Assembly (NCBI GenBank): GCA_015066745.1
Contig: SVNW01000026.1
Location: 1 to 42,473, forward strand
Length of the DNA: 42,473 nt
Reading direction: 5' to 3'
Source: Ruminococcus sp.
GTDB taxonomy: Bacteria; Bacillota; Clostridia; Oscillospirales; Ruminococcaceae
Shown: one piece after another, positions 17,102 through 25,328 of the stretch
Position numbering within the stretch: position 1 is the first letter of the stretch
Layout of the letters: each line of letters begins with the position of its first letter
Program-made: the position numbers and the translations under genes
Notes under the pieces: generated by a model
Databases searched by the model: none
What the model saw: the letters and a program-made list of their open reading frames with translations, nothing else
What the model was told of the DNA's origin: nothing

Positions 17102-17595
17102 TATTTATAAAGTTTGTTTTCGATATATGCCATCATTCTGTTGTTGATATATCCATAAGAAATAATTGCAAATAATGGAGTAAAGCACATGATAGTGATG
17201 TTGTCTGATAAAATAGAGAATATGATAAGCCCTGCGATAATAAGGCATGATAATATCAGCAGATACAAATGTTCTTTATACCATTTCTTTTTAAAATATT
17301 TCTTTATATCTTCTACTGAAAATGCACATTCTTTTTTTGTTGTAACGTCGATTTGAATAGGTTGAGTTCCGGAACTTTCATTTGAATTTTTTTCACCGGA
17401 TAATAACTCATTTATACTGACATTAAATTCATTTGAAAGTAACTGTAGCATTTCTATATCCGGCATATAGTTCCCGTTTTCCCAGCGGGATATTGTTTTG
17501 TTGCTCACTCCTAATTTATCACCGAGGACTTCCTGAGTAAATCCGGCTTGTCGGCGAAGTGTAGCAATAAATTTTCCTGTTTTTATCTGATCCAT
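17101..17595 (-). CDS. XRE-family regulator with C-terminal membrane segments
   Basis: A 164-residue protein. Residues 1-70 are a Cro/C1 helix-turn-helix (FIATLRRQAGFTQEVLGDKL, then NKTISRWENGNYMPDI). A linker of about 40 residues leads to two hydrophobic segments (LYLLILSCLIIAGLIIFSIL and IMCFTPLFAIISYGYI). This is a membrane-tethered regulator type frequent in clostridia, with unknown signal and targets. GAGGTG precedes the ATG. The 417 bp upstream (17596-18012) contain no convincing gene; they hold this gene's promoter region and, near 17931, the ECF promoter. Confidence 0.8.
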   Translation of the reverse strand: MDQIKTGKFIATLRRQAGFTQEVLGDKLGVSNKTISRWENGNYMPDIEMLQLLSNEFNVSINELLSGEKNSNESSGTQPIQIDVTTKKECAFSVEDIKKYFKKKWYKEHLYLLILSCLIIAGLIIFSILSDNITIMCFTPLFAIISYGYINNRMMAYIENKLYK

Positions 17596-17930
17596 AATAT
17601 CACCTCTTAGAATATTATAAACTATTTGTAGTGAGAATTCCTCCCCATAAATAGCGAATGCCGTAAATACGTGGTTCGTGATTGTTGGGAATTATAAAAA
17701 ATATTTCCTATGTCAGAGATTATATCATAAAATGCGACAGAAAACAAGTATAGTTTATATGAATAAAAATAGGAAAACTTATTTTGAAGTGGGGTCAATA
17801 GCTATTTATGTTTTCAAAGTATATATATTAAAAATACCCAAAAAATATTTTGAATTTGCTATTGCCACGCACATTGAAAGGTGATATACTTTTTATTTGG
17901 AAATGTACTCTATAAAGTAAATATTTTTAT

Positions 17931-17958
17931 GCAACCTTTTTAATACTGTGAGCGTGTT
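17931..17958 (+). promoter_or_regulatory. ECF-type promoter upstream of the sigma factor gene
   Basis: GCAACC (17931-17936), 16 bases, CGTGTT (17953-17958). The same elements with the same spacing recur at 19106-19133. The form (AAC-containing -35, CGT-starting -10) is typical of ECF sigma factors, which suggests that the sigma factor activates its own gene. Confidence 0.7.
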
Positions 17959-18012
17959 ATTGGTGAAGCGTCAGATAAATCGGTTGCTGATTGCAGAAAG
18001 GAGAAATTTGCG

Positions 18013-18495
18013 GTGGGTAAAAATGCCGTAGAACTGTCTGCCAGAGAATTGGTTGATAAATATTCATCTATGATATATCGTCTTGCATATGTAAGACTCA
18101 ACAGCAACGCTGACGCTGAGGACATAACACAGGAGGTGCTGTTAAAATATATACGTGCAGATAAAAAGTTTAAAGATGAGGAACATCGTAAAGCATGGCT
18201 TCTTAAAGTTACTGCAAATGCAGTTGTTTCGCATATAAGAAGTCAGAAACGCAGTCAGATGGTAGACCTTGAAGAAATTGAAGAAGTGGTTGCAGCACCT
18301 GAAAATAAACATCGTGATTTAAAATATGTCATAGAGCAGTTGCCCGAAAAATATCGTATGGTGATTCATATGTTCTATTATGAAGAGTTAAGCATAAAAG
18401 AAATATCAGAAATAACGGGTGACAGTGAAGGTACAGTGAAATCGCAGCTATCAAGAGGACGTGACAAATTAAAGAAATTGCTTGAAGAGGGGTGA
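18013..18495 (+). CDS. RNA polymerase ECF sigma factor
   Basis: A 160-residue sigma-70-family factor with only regions 2 and 4. Region 2 (about 15-80) has IYRLAYVRLNSNADAEDITQ and KAWLLKVTANAV; region 4 (about 105-155) has LPEKYRMVIHMFYYEELS and GDSEGTVKSQLSRGRDKLKK. The GTG start at 18013 follows AAAGGAG at a distance of 9 bases. It is followed immediately by a membrane protein that is probably its anti-sigma factor. A promoter matching its probable own recognition sequence precedes it. Confidence 0.92.
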   Translation: MGKNAVELSARELVDKYSSMIYRLAYVRLNSNADAEDITQEVLLKYIRADKKFKDEEHRKAWLLKVTANAVVSHIRSQKRSQMVDLEEIEEVVAAPENKHRDLKYVIEQLPEKYRMVIHMFYYEELSIKEISEITGDSEGTVKSQLSRGRDKLKKLLEEG

Positions 18496-18500
18496 GGATT

Positions 18501-19103
18501 ATGAATGACGAGATAAAAACATTTTACAATGATATGGTTGAGGAGATAGCACCTGATGAAAAATTTCTCAACTCGCTTGTTGATGTTCTTGAAAAAGAAC
18601 AAACTCAGATGAAAAGGCAGAATACAAAAATATACTATATGAAACGCATTTTACCGATGGTAGCGTGTGTTGTGCTTGTTGTAGGAACAGCTGTATTTGC
18701 AGGTATAGGAAAAGATAAACAGGGAACAGGTGTAAAAGTCCAGCATGGTGATATAACATCTCCTGTACTTACGGGAAATTTTGAAAAAAATGAAAGTGTC
18801 AGCCCTGACAAATCAGAGTATATCTCAAATCTGTACAACAGACTTATATCAGATACATCGGCATATATATATGTAAATAATGAAAATACATTTGTAGAAG
18901 AAAAACTCGTTTCAGATGAAGAGAAGAAAAATATTCTTGAGATTTTAAAGAACGGTACACTGACAGATAAACACGAAAAATCTGATACAAAATTTTTTAT
19001 GGCAGTCTTTAGTGACGGCGAAATACTGAAATTTAATATTTCCGATGATACATATATGGAAATTCCGTCTGAGGAAATATTTTTAAAAATTTTTTTAAAC
19101 TGA
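18501..19103 (+). CDS. Probable anti-sigma factor, single-pass membrane protein
   Basis: A 200-residue protein with a cytoplasmic N-terminal part of about 50 residues (opening NDEIKTFYNDMVEEIAPDEK), one membrane segment (ILPMVACVVLVVGTAVFAGI) and an extracellular C-terminal domain of about 120 residues. This topology and the position directly after an ECF sigma gene fit a transmembrane anti-sigma factor, although no zinc-binding HxxxCxxC motif is present. The ATG at 18501 follows GGGGTGAGG, which overlaps the sigma gene's stop; an in-frame GTG at 18492 lies within that site. The role is inferred from context and topology. Confidence 0.65.
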   Translation: MNDEIKTFYNDMVEEIAPDEKFLNSLVDVLEKEQTQMKRQNTKIYYMKRILPMVACVVLVVGTAVFAGIGKDKQGTGVKVQHGDITSPVLTGNFEKNESVSPDKSEYISNLYNRLISDTSAYIYVNNENTFVEEKLVSDEEKKNILEILKNGTLTDKHEKSDTKFFMAVFSDGEILKFNISDDTYMEIPSEEIFLKIFLN

Positions 19104-19105
19104 CT

Positions 19106-19133
19106 GCAACCTTTTTATATTGTACAGCGTGTT
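19106..19133 (+). promoter_or_regulatory. Second copy of the ECF-type promoter, before the transglutaminase-like lipoprotein
   Basis: GCAACC (19106-19111), 16 bases, CGTGTT (19128-19133). The surrounding TGCAACCTTTTT and GCGTGTTATTG are shared with the copy at 17931, while sequences further out differ. Confidence 0.7.
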
Positions 19134-19203
19134 ATTGATGTAGGAGGCAATAAGATGCCAAGAACAATGTTTTATATCTAAAGAAAAGAGAGGATTTTAT
19201 ATT

Positions 19204-21804
19204 ATGAAAAAGAAAGTAAGAGTATTATGGTTGTGTCTGGCTATGGCGATGACAGTTTCAACATTTGGTGGTTGTGCGGATAAAAACAGCAGTTCTTCCG
19301 AAAAAGAAAGCAGCAGTATAAGCGAAACAAAGGAAGAAGTAACTGAAAGCAAAAAAGAAAATGAAAAAAATAATAAAGATGATAAAAAAGAGGAAAAAGT
19401 TGAAGGTGTGACAGGAAGTTATGCAGCAGGGATTTCTCCGGCTGATTTGAAAAAGAGATACGGTGTTGAAGAAACAGAAGAAATCATGCCACTCTATAAC
19501 GTTTCTCAGACAGAAAACTTTACTTTTGAGTTTAATTTCAGTGATTATGAATACGATGTTGAGCTGTATGATTATGTTTCCATACACACAGACTATAACT
19601 GCGAAGAGGACAGCAAGATATACTACAATGCAATGACCGAAGTAGTTGACGATAAGAAAACAGTACTTACAGTTTCACCAATGTCACCTGTTCTAGCGTC
19701 ACAGCAGCAGGATACCGAATATGTTTACGGCGGAGAGGATCAGTGGGGAAATGCGCCGATGTACTATATCGCTGTTCACTATGATATGGACGCTGATACA
19801 CCGGTAAAACTTGATACTCCTGTAGTTATACCGTTTACAGTAAGAAATGAAGTAAATGCACCGACCCTTGACAGAAATGTTGACAGTGAAGGTTGTTTTT
19901 CATTAAGCTGGACACCTGTTGACGGTGCGGAAAAATACAATGTGTATCATCTTGTAACAGACTCGACATCTACAGGTGACAATAATGATGCGGTAAATGG
20001 CGCACAGAAAGGATATGATGCAGGCAACAATCCTGTATATCTTCTTTTTGATGCTTCAACAACTGATTGCACATTTAATAACTTTGCAGGTGAAGGCGGC
20101 GGAAAATCTGAACTTGAAACTTCTGACGGTATAGTAAATCTTGGTCAGAATTACTGTGTATGTGGTGAATATTACGTTACTGCAGTAGTTGACGGAGTAG
20201 AGAGCGGAATGAGTAATGGTGTGGGAACAAGTGATCTTGTGCTTCCGTACAAGACTGTAAATGATTTTAGTATAGAAGACTATGCCACACCATCAGATTT
20301 TCCATCTTCTGTAGATGTCTTAAATATTGACGGAAGTATCACATCAAGAGATGTTATATACACTCCGATTGAAAACGGAAAGTATTCATATGTTATAGAA
20401 GGCACATCACTTATGGGAAAAATAAGAGCGCTTGAAGATAACGCACAGCCTCCTGTACCTGTAATCGATAAAAATGATGGCGGTGATGTACTTCCCGAAA
20501 GCGATATAGACATGGTTCCTGATAATGATATAGAAACGATCATCGGAACAGATGACAATATATATGAAGAACCCGAAGTAACAGAGCCCGAAATAACAGA
20601 ACCTGAGGCAACAGAGCCCGAAGTAACAGAGCCTGAGGCGACAGAGCCCGAAGTTACAGAACCTGAAGTTACAGACCCCGAAGTAACTAAAACAGAACCA
20701 AAATCACCTGAAAGTGATGAAAATATTATTGAAAAACAGCGTGAGAATACAGATAACCACATTTCCAATTCTCTTGATGAAAAAGTTATAGTAGCCGCAG
20801 AAGGAATATATGTAAATGCTGATTCTGCTGAAGAAGAATGGCTTGCGCTTAATATGATAAGCGGAAATGAAGAATTTTCACTTGAAGCATTTCCTTCACT
20901 TCAGGACCCGAACAGACTTGTTGACGTATTTTTAAAAACTATGCAACAAAATCCTTATGTGTTTGGAGTAGAGAGATATGCATATGATTATAATACATTT
21001 ACATTTAAAGTACAGTATGCATATGACAAGGAAGAACTTACACAAAAGCAGACCGAACTTGCACAGAAGGCACAGCAGGTTGTTGAGCAGACTATAACTG
21101 ATGATATGTCAGATGAAGAAAAGGCAGATGCTTTTTACGAATATTTAGAAGACAATTCTGTTTATGATGATGATGCTCTTAGTGCAGCAGAAGAGAGCGG
21201 TTTCCTTGCAGAAAATCTTTCTGACTTTAAAGACTCATTTGAGGCATATGGAATACTTGTAAACGGAAAAGGCGTGTGTGCATCATATGCAGCATCATAC
21301 AGACTTCTTTGTGACATCGCAGGGGTAGAATGTCTTGTTGCTACAGGATATGTTGACGGAAATCTTCCTCATGCATGGAATATCATAAATCTTGAAGATA
21401 AATGGTATGAAGTTGACTGTACAAATAACTACAATGTAACCGGAATAAATTATTTCCTTTACAAAGCTGATGATGAAATAACAAAGAAATCAGGTTATGA
21501 AAGAGATGCAGATTTTGCACTTGATATGATGCTTGAAGATTATAGCTGTGAAGACGAATCAAAGGATTACTACAATAAAAACGGACTTATTGCAAGTTCT
21601 GTTGACGAATATAAAGAAGTTCTGCTTGCAAATCTTAAAGAAGATACAACTTCACTTGCTGTACGCTGGTACGGAGAAGAAGTCGGAACTGAAGACGTGA
21701 AAAATACTATACAGCTTGCTTTTAATGAACTTGGTATGGAAGATAAATTAAGCAGTGTTATGTTTGGTGTTTGTGCAGGATTTATACTGATTGAGATAGC
21801 TTAA
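19204..21804 (+). CDS. Transglutaminase-like domain lipoprotein with TEPE repeat linker
   Basis: An 866-residue surface protein. Residues 1-24: lipoprotein signal with FGGC. Then a Ser/Glu/Lys-rich linker, an N-terminal beta-rich region including a fibronectin-type-III-like unit (about 220-345, SLSWTPVDGAEKYNVYHL), and an acidic (T/D)-E-P-E-x repeat linker near residues 455-500. The C-terminal transglutaminase-like domain has catalytic cysteine near 692 (GKGVCASYAASYRLLC), histidine near 723 (LPHAWNII) and aspartate near 738 (WYEVDCTNN). Such domains act as cysteine proteases or cross-linking enzymes at the cell surface. It has an ECF-type promoter and a strong terminator, so it is probably a target of the sigma factor at 18013. 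Confidence 0.88.
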   Translation: MKKKVRVLWLCLAMAMTVSTFGGCADKNSSSSEKESSSISETKEEVTESKKENEKNNKDDKKEEKVEGVTGSYAAGISPADLKKRYGVEETEEIMPLYNVSQTENFTFEFNFSDYEYDVELYDYVSIHTDYNCEEDSKIYYNAMTEVVDDKKTVLTVSPMSPVLASQQQDTEYVYGGEDQWGNAPMYYIAVHYDMDADTPVKLDTPVVIPFTVRNEVNAPTLDRNVDSEGCFSLSWTPVDGAEKYNVYHLVTDSTSTGDNNDAVNGAQKGYDAGNNPVYLLFDASTTDCTFNNFAGEGGGKSELETSDGIVNLGQNYCVCGEYYVTAVVDGVESGMSNGVGTSDLVLPYKTVNDFSIEDYATPSDFPSSVDVLNIDGSITSRDVIYTPIENGKYSYVIEGTSLMGKIRALEDNAQPPVPVIDKNDGGDVLPESDIDMVPDNDIETIIGTDDNIYEEPEVTEPEITEPEATEPEVTEPEATEPEVTEPEVTDPEVTKTEPKSPESDENIIEKQRENTDNHISNSLDEKVIVAAEGIYVNADSAEEEWLALNMISGNEEFSLEAFPSLQDPNRLVDVFLKTMQQNPYVFGVERYAYDYNTFTFKVQYAYDKEELTQKQTELAQKAQQVVEQTITDDMSDEEKADAFYEYLEDNSVYDDDALSAAEESGFLAENLSDFKDSFEAYGILVNGKGVCASYAASYRLLCDIAGVECLVATGYVDGNLPHAWNIINLEDKWYEVDCTNNYNVTGINYFLYKADDEITKKSGYERDADFALDMMLEDYSCEDESKDYYNKNGLIASSVDEYKEVLLANLKEDTTSLAVRWYGEEVGTEDVKNTIQLAFNELGMEDKLSSVMFGVCAGFILIEIA
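20569..20700 (+). repeat. In-frame tandem repeat encoding EPE(V/I/A)T units
   Basis: Fifteen-base units of the type ACAGAGCCCGAAGTA are repeated about eight times, giving a rigid, acidic, proline-rich stalk between the N-terminal domains and the transglutaminase domain. Unit number is likely variable among strains. Confidence 0.85.
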
Positions 21805-21812
21805 TATGAAAA

Positions 21813-21855
21813 CTAAAAACCGGTGCTTTAGTAATAAAAAAGCACCGGTTTTTCA
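21813..21855. terminator. Bidirectional terminator
   Basis: AAAAACCGGTGCTTT and AAAGCACCGGTTTTT-type arms with a short A/T-rich loop, between two convergent genes; T-runs on both strands. Confidence 0.88.
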
Positions 21856-21866
21856 TGTTGAGAAGA

Positions 21867-22616
21867 TCATTCTGTTGTAGTAGTTGTTTCTGAAGGTTTA
21901 TCAGTTTGTTTTCTTGTTTTTTTCTTTTTCTCGACTTTTACATACTGACCAAGAGCTGCGTTGTATACGTAGCTTGTTTTCTTTTTGAGTATTATCATAA
22001 ATACGGTTATTATTATAATAATTAATGCAAGAGCAGAAGCAAGGACGATAATAAGAGCAGTTTTGTATTTTTCTGCTTTTTCTGCGTCGGTAAGTCCACT
22101 GTATACTCCTTCTTTACAGTTTGTGATAGTTACACTTTCAATAGTCAGCATAGTATTATCAGTAGCTCCGATATTTATTGCGTCCAGTTTTGAAAGGTCG
22201 TCTGTTCCAAAAGCTTCTTTTATTGCTGCAAGAGAATATCTTGCACATGTTTTATTCCATTCATAAGGTTCTATTGGTTCCCAGACGTGACCTGTTGAGT
22301 TGGCTTTTGGAGTATCGGGTGATGACCAGCTCTGAGTGATGACCTGAAGAGGACAGTTTAATAAAGAAATTCCTCCTGACTGAGCGGTATATGAATATAT
22401 AACTATTATTTCTGTATCTTTTGTAAATTTTGACTTGTCATATCTGTCAAGCATAAACTGATAATTGGCCCATGGTTCAAGAACAGGAACCTTGGAACAA
22501 TCAAATTCGATATAGTCTGAAGCTGCATGGCATACAGAAGTTGAAATGCCAAAAAGTATTATGCAGATTGCTGTTAATGCTGAAATCATTTCCTTTAAAA
22601 ATTTTTTAATACACAT
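21867..22616 (-). CDS. Exported protein with C-terminal membrane anchor, unknown function
   Basis: A 249-residue protein. Signal peptide at residues 1-32 (hydrophobic ISALTAICIILFGIS, cleavage near CHA/AS). The extracellular domain (33-180) looks like a beta-sandwich, with a sequence pattern reminiscent of the carbohydrate-binding-like DUF5620 domains of ruminococci (ending in LDAINIGATDNTMLTIESVTI). A strong membrane segment (ALIIVLASALALIIIIITVFMIIL) precedes a basic, Thr-rich cytoplasmic tail. The family assignment is tentative; export and anchoring are clear. GGAGGGAAT lies before the ATG. Confidence 0.7.
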   Translation of the reverse strand: MCIKKFLKEMISALTAICIILFGISTSVCHAASDYIEFDCSKVPVLEPWANYQFMLDRYDKSKFTKDTEIIVIYSYTAQSGGISLLNCPLQVITQSWSSPDTPKANSTGHVWEPIEPYEWNKTCARYSLAAIKEAFGTDDLSKLDAINIGATDNTMLTIESVTITNCKEGVYSGLTDAEKAEKYKTALIIVLASALALIIIIITVFMIILKKKTSYVYNAALGQYVKVEKKKKTRKQTDKPSETTTTTE

Positions 22617-22816
22617 TCTTATTCCCTCCGTTTACATATGATTTTTTTGATTGTAAGTTGTTAACATAATTATATCATAAAACATATGTTTTAGCAATAT
22701 CTATATTTTGTTGCAATTTTTTTATTAAATTTTATGTATTTTTACGCAAGGTTTTGGTGTTTAATAATTGTTGTTTGTGATAATATAACAAATAATATGA
22801 TGTTTATGAAATTATC

Positions 22817-22845
22817 TTGAATTGTTGTTTTAGTGTTGTTATAAT
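22817..22845 (+). promoter_or_regulatory. Sigma-70-type promoter of the CotH gene
   Basis: TTGAAT (22817-22822), 17 bases, TATAAT (22840-22845), 34 bases before the ATG. Confidence 0.7.
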
Positions 22846-22878
22846 TAATATATAAATATTATCGAAGGTGGTGAATTT

Positions 22879-24924
22879 ATGTTGAAATATAGAAAAAAAG
22901 CGATTTTGGTTTTGTGTATGGCGCTGATGCTTGCAGGGTGTTCTAAAAAAGAAGATGAACGCTGGTCTTCAAGTGTGCCTATCGTTACGACACAGGAATC
23001 CGAGAACAAGCCGGAAACAGAAGATGGTGATGATGTAAGTACGGAGTATAACTATTCATATGAAACACCGTCTTTTAACTATGAGAGCGGTTTTTATGAT
23101 GACAAAATTTCTTTGGAGATAAGTCATGAAAACAAAGAATTTCAGATACGTTACACGCTTGACGGAAGTACACCTGATTTCAATTCGGATGTGTATTCTT
23201 CACCTATTACAATAGTAGACAGAACACAGGAAGAAAACGTGCTTTCAGTAATAAAGGGGACTGCTCCGTCAGGGGACGAATATCAGCCTGAAATCAAGAT
23301 TAACAAGGGTACAGTTGTCAAAGCAGCTGTATTTGATAAAAACGGCGTTTCAGGACCTGTTACGACAAATACATATTTTGTAGGGCAGAAGCAAGCTGAA
23401 GAATATAACGGACTTCCGGTAATTTCAATATCGACCGATGCTGAAAATCTTTTTGACTATGAAAAAGGTATATATATGCTCGGAAAAGCATTTGATGACT
23501 GGAAAAGTACAACTAATATCTATATGGTTGAAGAATGGAATTATGAAGGCAATTACAGTCAGAGAGGACGAGAGTGGGAAAGACCGGTGGTTTTTGAACT
23601 GATAGAACCTGACGGAAAAGTCGGATACGAAGGAGTGTTCGGACTCAGAATAATGGGAAATGCCACAAGGTCATATGCTCAGAAAAGTTTCAGGTTGTAT
23701 TCCCGTGAAGAGTATAGCGGTGAAAAAAATATAAAGTACCCTCTTATCCCAAATGCAACCAAAGAAAATGATGATACTCAGATATTGAAAAAATACAGGA
23801 CATTTCTTCTTAGAAATGGCGGAAATGATTGCAGTTATTCCAAAGTAAGAGATCCTCTTATTCAGCGTATGGTGTCTGACCGCAATCTTACAACTCAGGA
23901 GTCAAGGCCCGCTGTAGTATTTATAAATGGCGAATACTGGGGCCTGTATGCTATAGAAGAAGATTATAGTGATAATTTTATACAGCACAACTATGACATA
24001 GACAATAAAGATGCCATAATTATAAAATGCGGTGAACTTGAAGAGGGCGAAGAAAGCGATATGGATCTGTATAGGGAGCTTACCGGAATACTTGAATCAG
24101 ATCTCACAAATACTGATACATATGCAAGGCTTTGTCAGATAGCTGATATACAGAACTTTGCTGATTACTTTGTTACACTCATATATACTGCAAATGAGGA
24201 TTGTCTGCTTAATTACAACAATAACTGGCGACTATGGAGATCGAGAACGGTGACAGATCTTGCATATCAGGACGGAAAGTGGCGCTATATGCTATATGAT
24301 ACAGAGTTTTCGCTCGGACTTTATCGTGATGCAGGATATGGAAACCATAATTCTTTGCAGGAAGCAATGAGCGGAAATGTTTTTGAAAACCTTATAAAAA
24401 ATGAGGATTTTAAGAAACTGTTTGTTACTACATTTATGGATATGAGAAATGAAAATTTCAATCCTGTAAGAGCACTTTCCATACTTGATGAACTTGACGC
24501 TGAGTACGGACCTGAAATAGGTGATTCGGTAGAGCGATTCGGACCGGGATGGGTTGCAAATTCGGGAGATCCAAAAAAGCAATATCAGGAGCAGATAGGC
24601 AATATACGTTCTTTTCTTAATACAAGATACAGCTATACACCGGGTATGCTAAAAAAAGTGCTGAAACTTTCAGGGGAAGCGGTCGATGTAACGTTGAGAG
24701 CTTCTAAGGGCGGAAGTATCATAATAAATTCTGTTTCACCTGATTTGTCGCAGGGGAGCTGGACAGGACAATATTTTACCGATTATCCTGTAAGTCTCAC
24801 GGCAGTGTGTGAAGAAGGATATGAATTTACGGGCTGGAGCGGAGGAATTACCGAGACATCAGAGTCGGTGATCATGAGTTTTTCGGAAGCAGTTGAAGTT
24901 ACAGCAAATTTTTCCGAAAAATAA
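22879..24924 (+). CDS. CotH-kinase family lipoprotein
   Basis: A 681-residue protein. Lipoprotein signal with LAGC (cysteine 21). Residues about 75-165 form a chitobiase-C-terminal-like beta domain (IRYTLDGSTPDFNSDVYSS). The CotH domain spans about 175-560: GLRIMGNATRSYAQKSFRLY, FLLRNGGNDCSYSKVRDPL, GEYWGLYAIEEDYSDNF and RYMLYDTEFSLGLY, including the acidic residues expected for the atypical kinase site. A C-terminal InlB-type repeat (YEFTGWSGGITE) follows. In bacilli CotH phosphorylates spore coat proteins; in ruminococci CotH proteins are often linked to cellulosome or surface biology. Substrate unknown. Confidence 0.9.
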   Translation: MLKYRKKAILVLCMALMLAGCSKKEDERWSSSVPIVTTQESENKPETEDGDDVSTEYNYSYETPSFNYESGFYDDKISLEISHENKEFQIRYTLDGSTPDFNSDVYSSPITIVDRTQEENVLSVIKGTAPSGDEYQPEIKINKGTVVKAAVFDKNGVSGPVTTNTYFVGQKQAEEYNGLPVISISTDAENLFDYEKGIYMLGKAFDDWKSTTNIYMVEEWNYEGNYSQRGREWERPVVFELIEPDGKVGYEGVFGLRIMGNATRSYAQKSFRLYSREEYSGEKNIKYPLIPNATKENDDTQILKKYRTFLLRNGGNDCSYSKVRDPLIQRMVSDRNLTTQESRPAVVFINGEYWGLYAIEEDYSDNFIQHNYDIDNKDAIIIKCGELEEGEESDMDLYRELTGILESDLTNTDTYARLCQIADIQNFADYFVTLIYTANEDCLLNYNNNWRLWRSRTVTDLAYQDGKWRYMLYDTEFSLGLYRDAGYGNHNSLQEAMSGNVFENLIKNEDFKKLFVTTFMDMRNENFNPVRALSILDELDAEYGPEIGDSVERFGPGWVANSGDPKKQYQEQIGNIRSFLNTRYSYTPGMLKKVLKLSGEAVDVTLRASKGGSIIINSVSPDLSQGSWTGQYFTDYPVSLTAVCEEGYEFTGWSGGITETSESVIMSFSEAVEVTANFSEK

Positions 24925-24938
24925 AATCATAAACTATG

Positions 24939-24967
24939 TTGACCGACTGCCTAAAATAAGGTATAAT
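24939..24967 (+). promoter_or_regulatory. Sigma-70-type promoter of the HPr-like gene
   Basis: TTGACC (24939-24944), 17 bases, TATAAT (24962-24967). Confidence 0.75.
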
Positions 24968-25015
24968 GAATATATCAGATATTCTGATAAAATCAAGTGA
25001 AAGGACATATGGTTT

Positions 25016-25243
25016 ATGGAACAGATTATTACAGTAAAGTTAAATTCTTTAAAAGATTTCAGAGAATTCATGGAGTTTGCAACAATGCTTAACGGTTCAG
25101 CGAGAGCTATTCAGGGCGAAACAAACGTTGATGCCAAGAGTACACTTGGTATAGCATCTATTATGGATCTCGGCGATTTTAACCTTAAGCTTATTGACTG
25201 CTCGGATAGTGAACTTGAAAAGTTCAAGAAGTGGGAAGTATAA
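25016..25243 (+). CDS. HPr/Crh-like protein lacking the catalytic histidine
   Basis: A 75-residue protein with the length and secondary-structure pattern of the PTS phosphocarrier HPr. The segment that normally carries the phosphorylated histidine (GxHARPA) is replaced by SLKDFREF, so it cannot relay phosphate in the usual way. The regulatory-serine region is kept in form: AKSTLGIASIM, with serine 42 matching HPr Ser46. This resembles Crh of Bacillus in logic (Ser kept, His lost), suggesting a regulatory rather than a transport role. AAAGG precedes the ATG. Own promoter and terminator. Confidence 0.75.
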   Translation: MEQIITVKLNSLKDFREFMEFATMLNGSARAIQGETNVDAKSTLGIASIMDLGDFNLKLIDCSDSELEKFKKWEV

Positions 25244-25248
25244 TAAAC

Positions 25249-25291
25249 GAAAAACACTCCTTAACGTGTGATGAACGTAGGGAGTGTTTAA
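25249..25291. terminator. Bidirectional terminator
   Basis: AAACACTCC with TTAACG pairs with CGTAGGGAGTGTTT (one bulge). It lies between the HPr-like gene and the convergent hydrolase gene. Confidence 0.75.
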
Positions 25292-25328
25292 CTTTTGTAG
25301 TTTTAAAATAGTGAAGAAAGAACGAGTA

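Noticed and set aside
17678..17884. 68-codon frame upstream of the ECF sigma gene
   Set aside because: AT-driven composition, no ribosome-binding site, no recognisable motif.
20569..20700. CRISPR-like repeat array
   Set aside because: Units are in-frame 15-base codon repeats without spacers, coding for a Pro/Glu/Thr stalk. No CRISPR array was seen anywhere.
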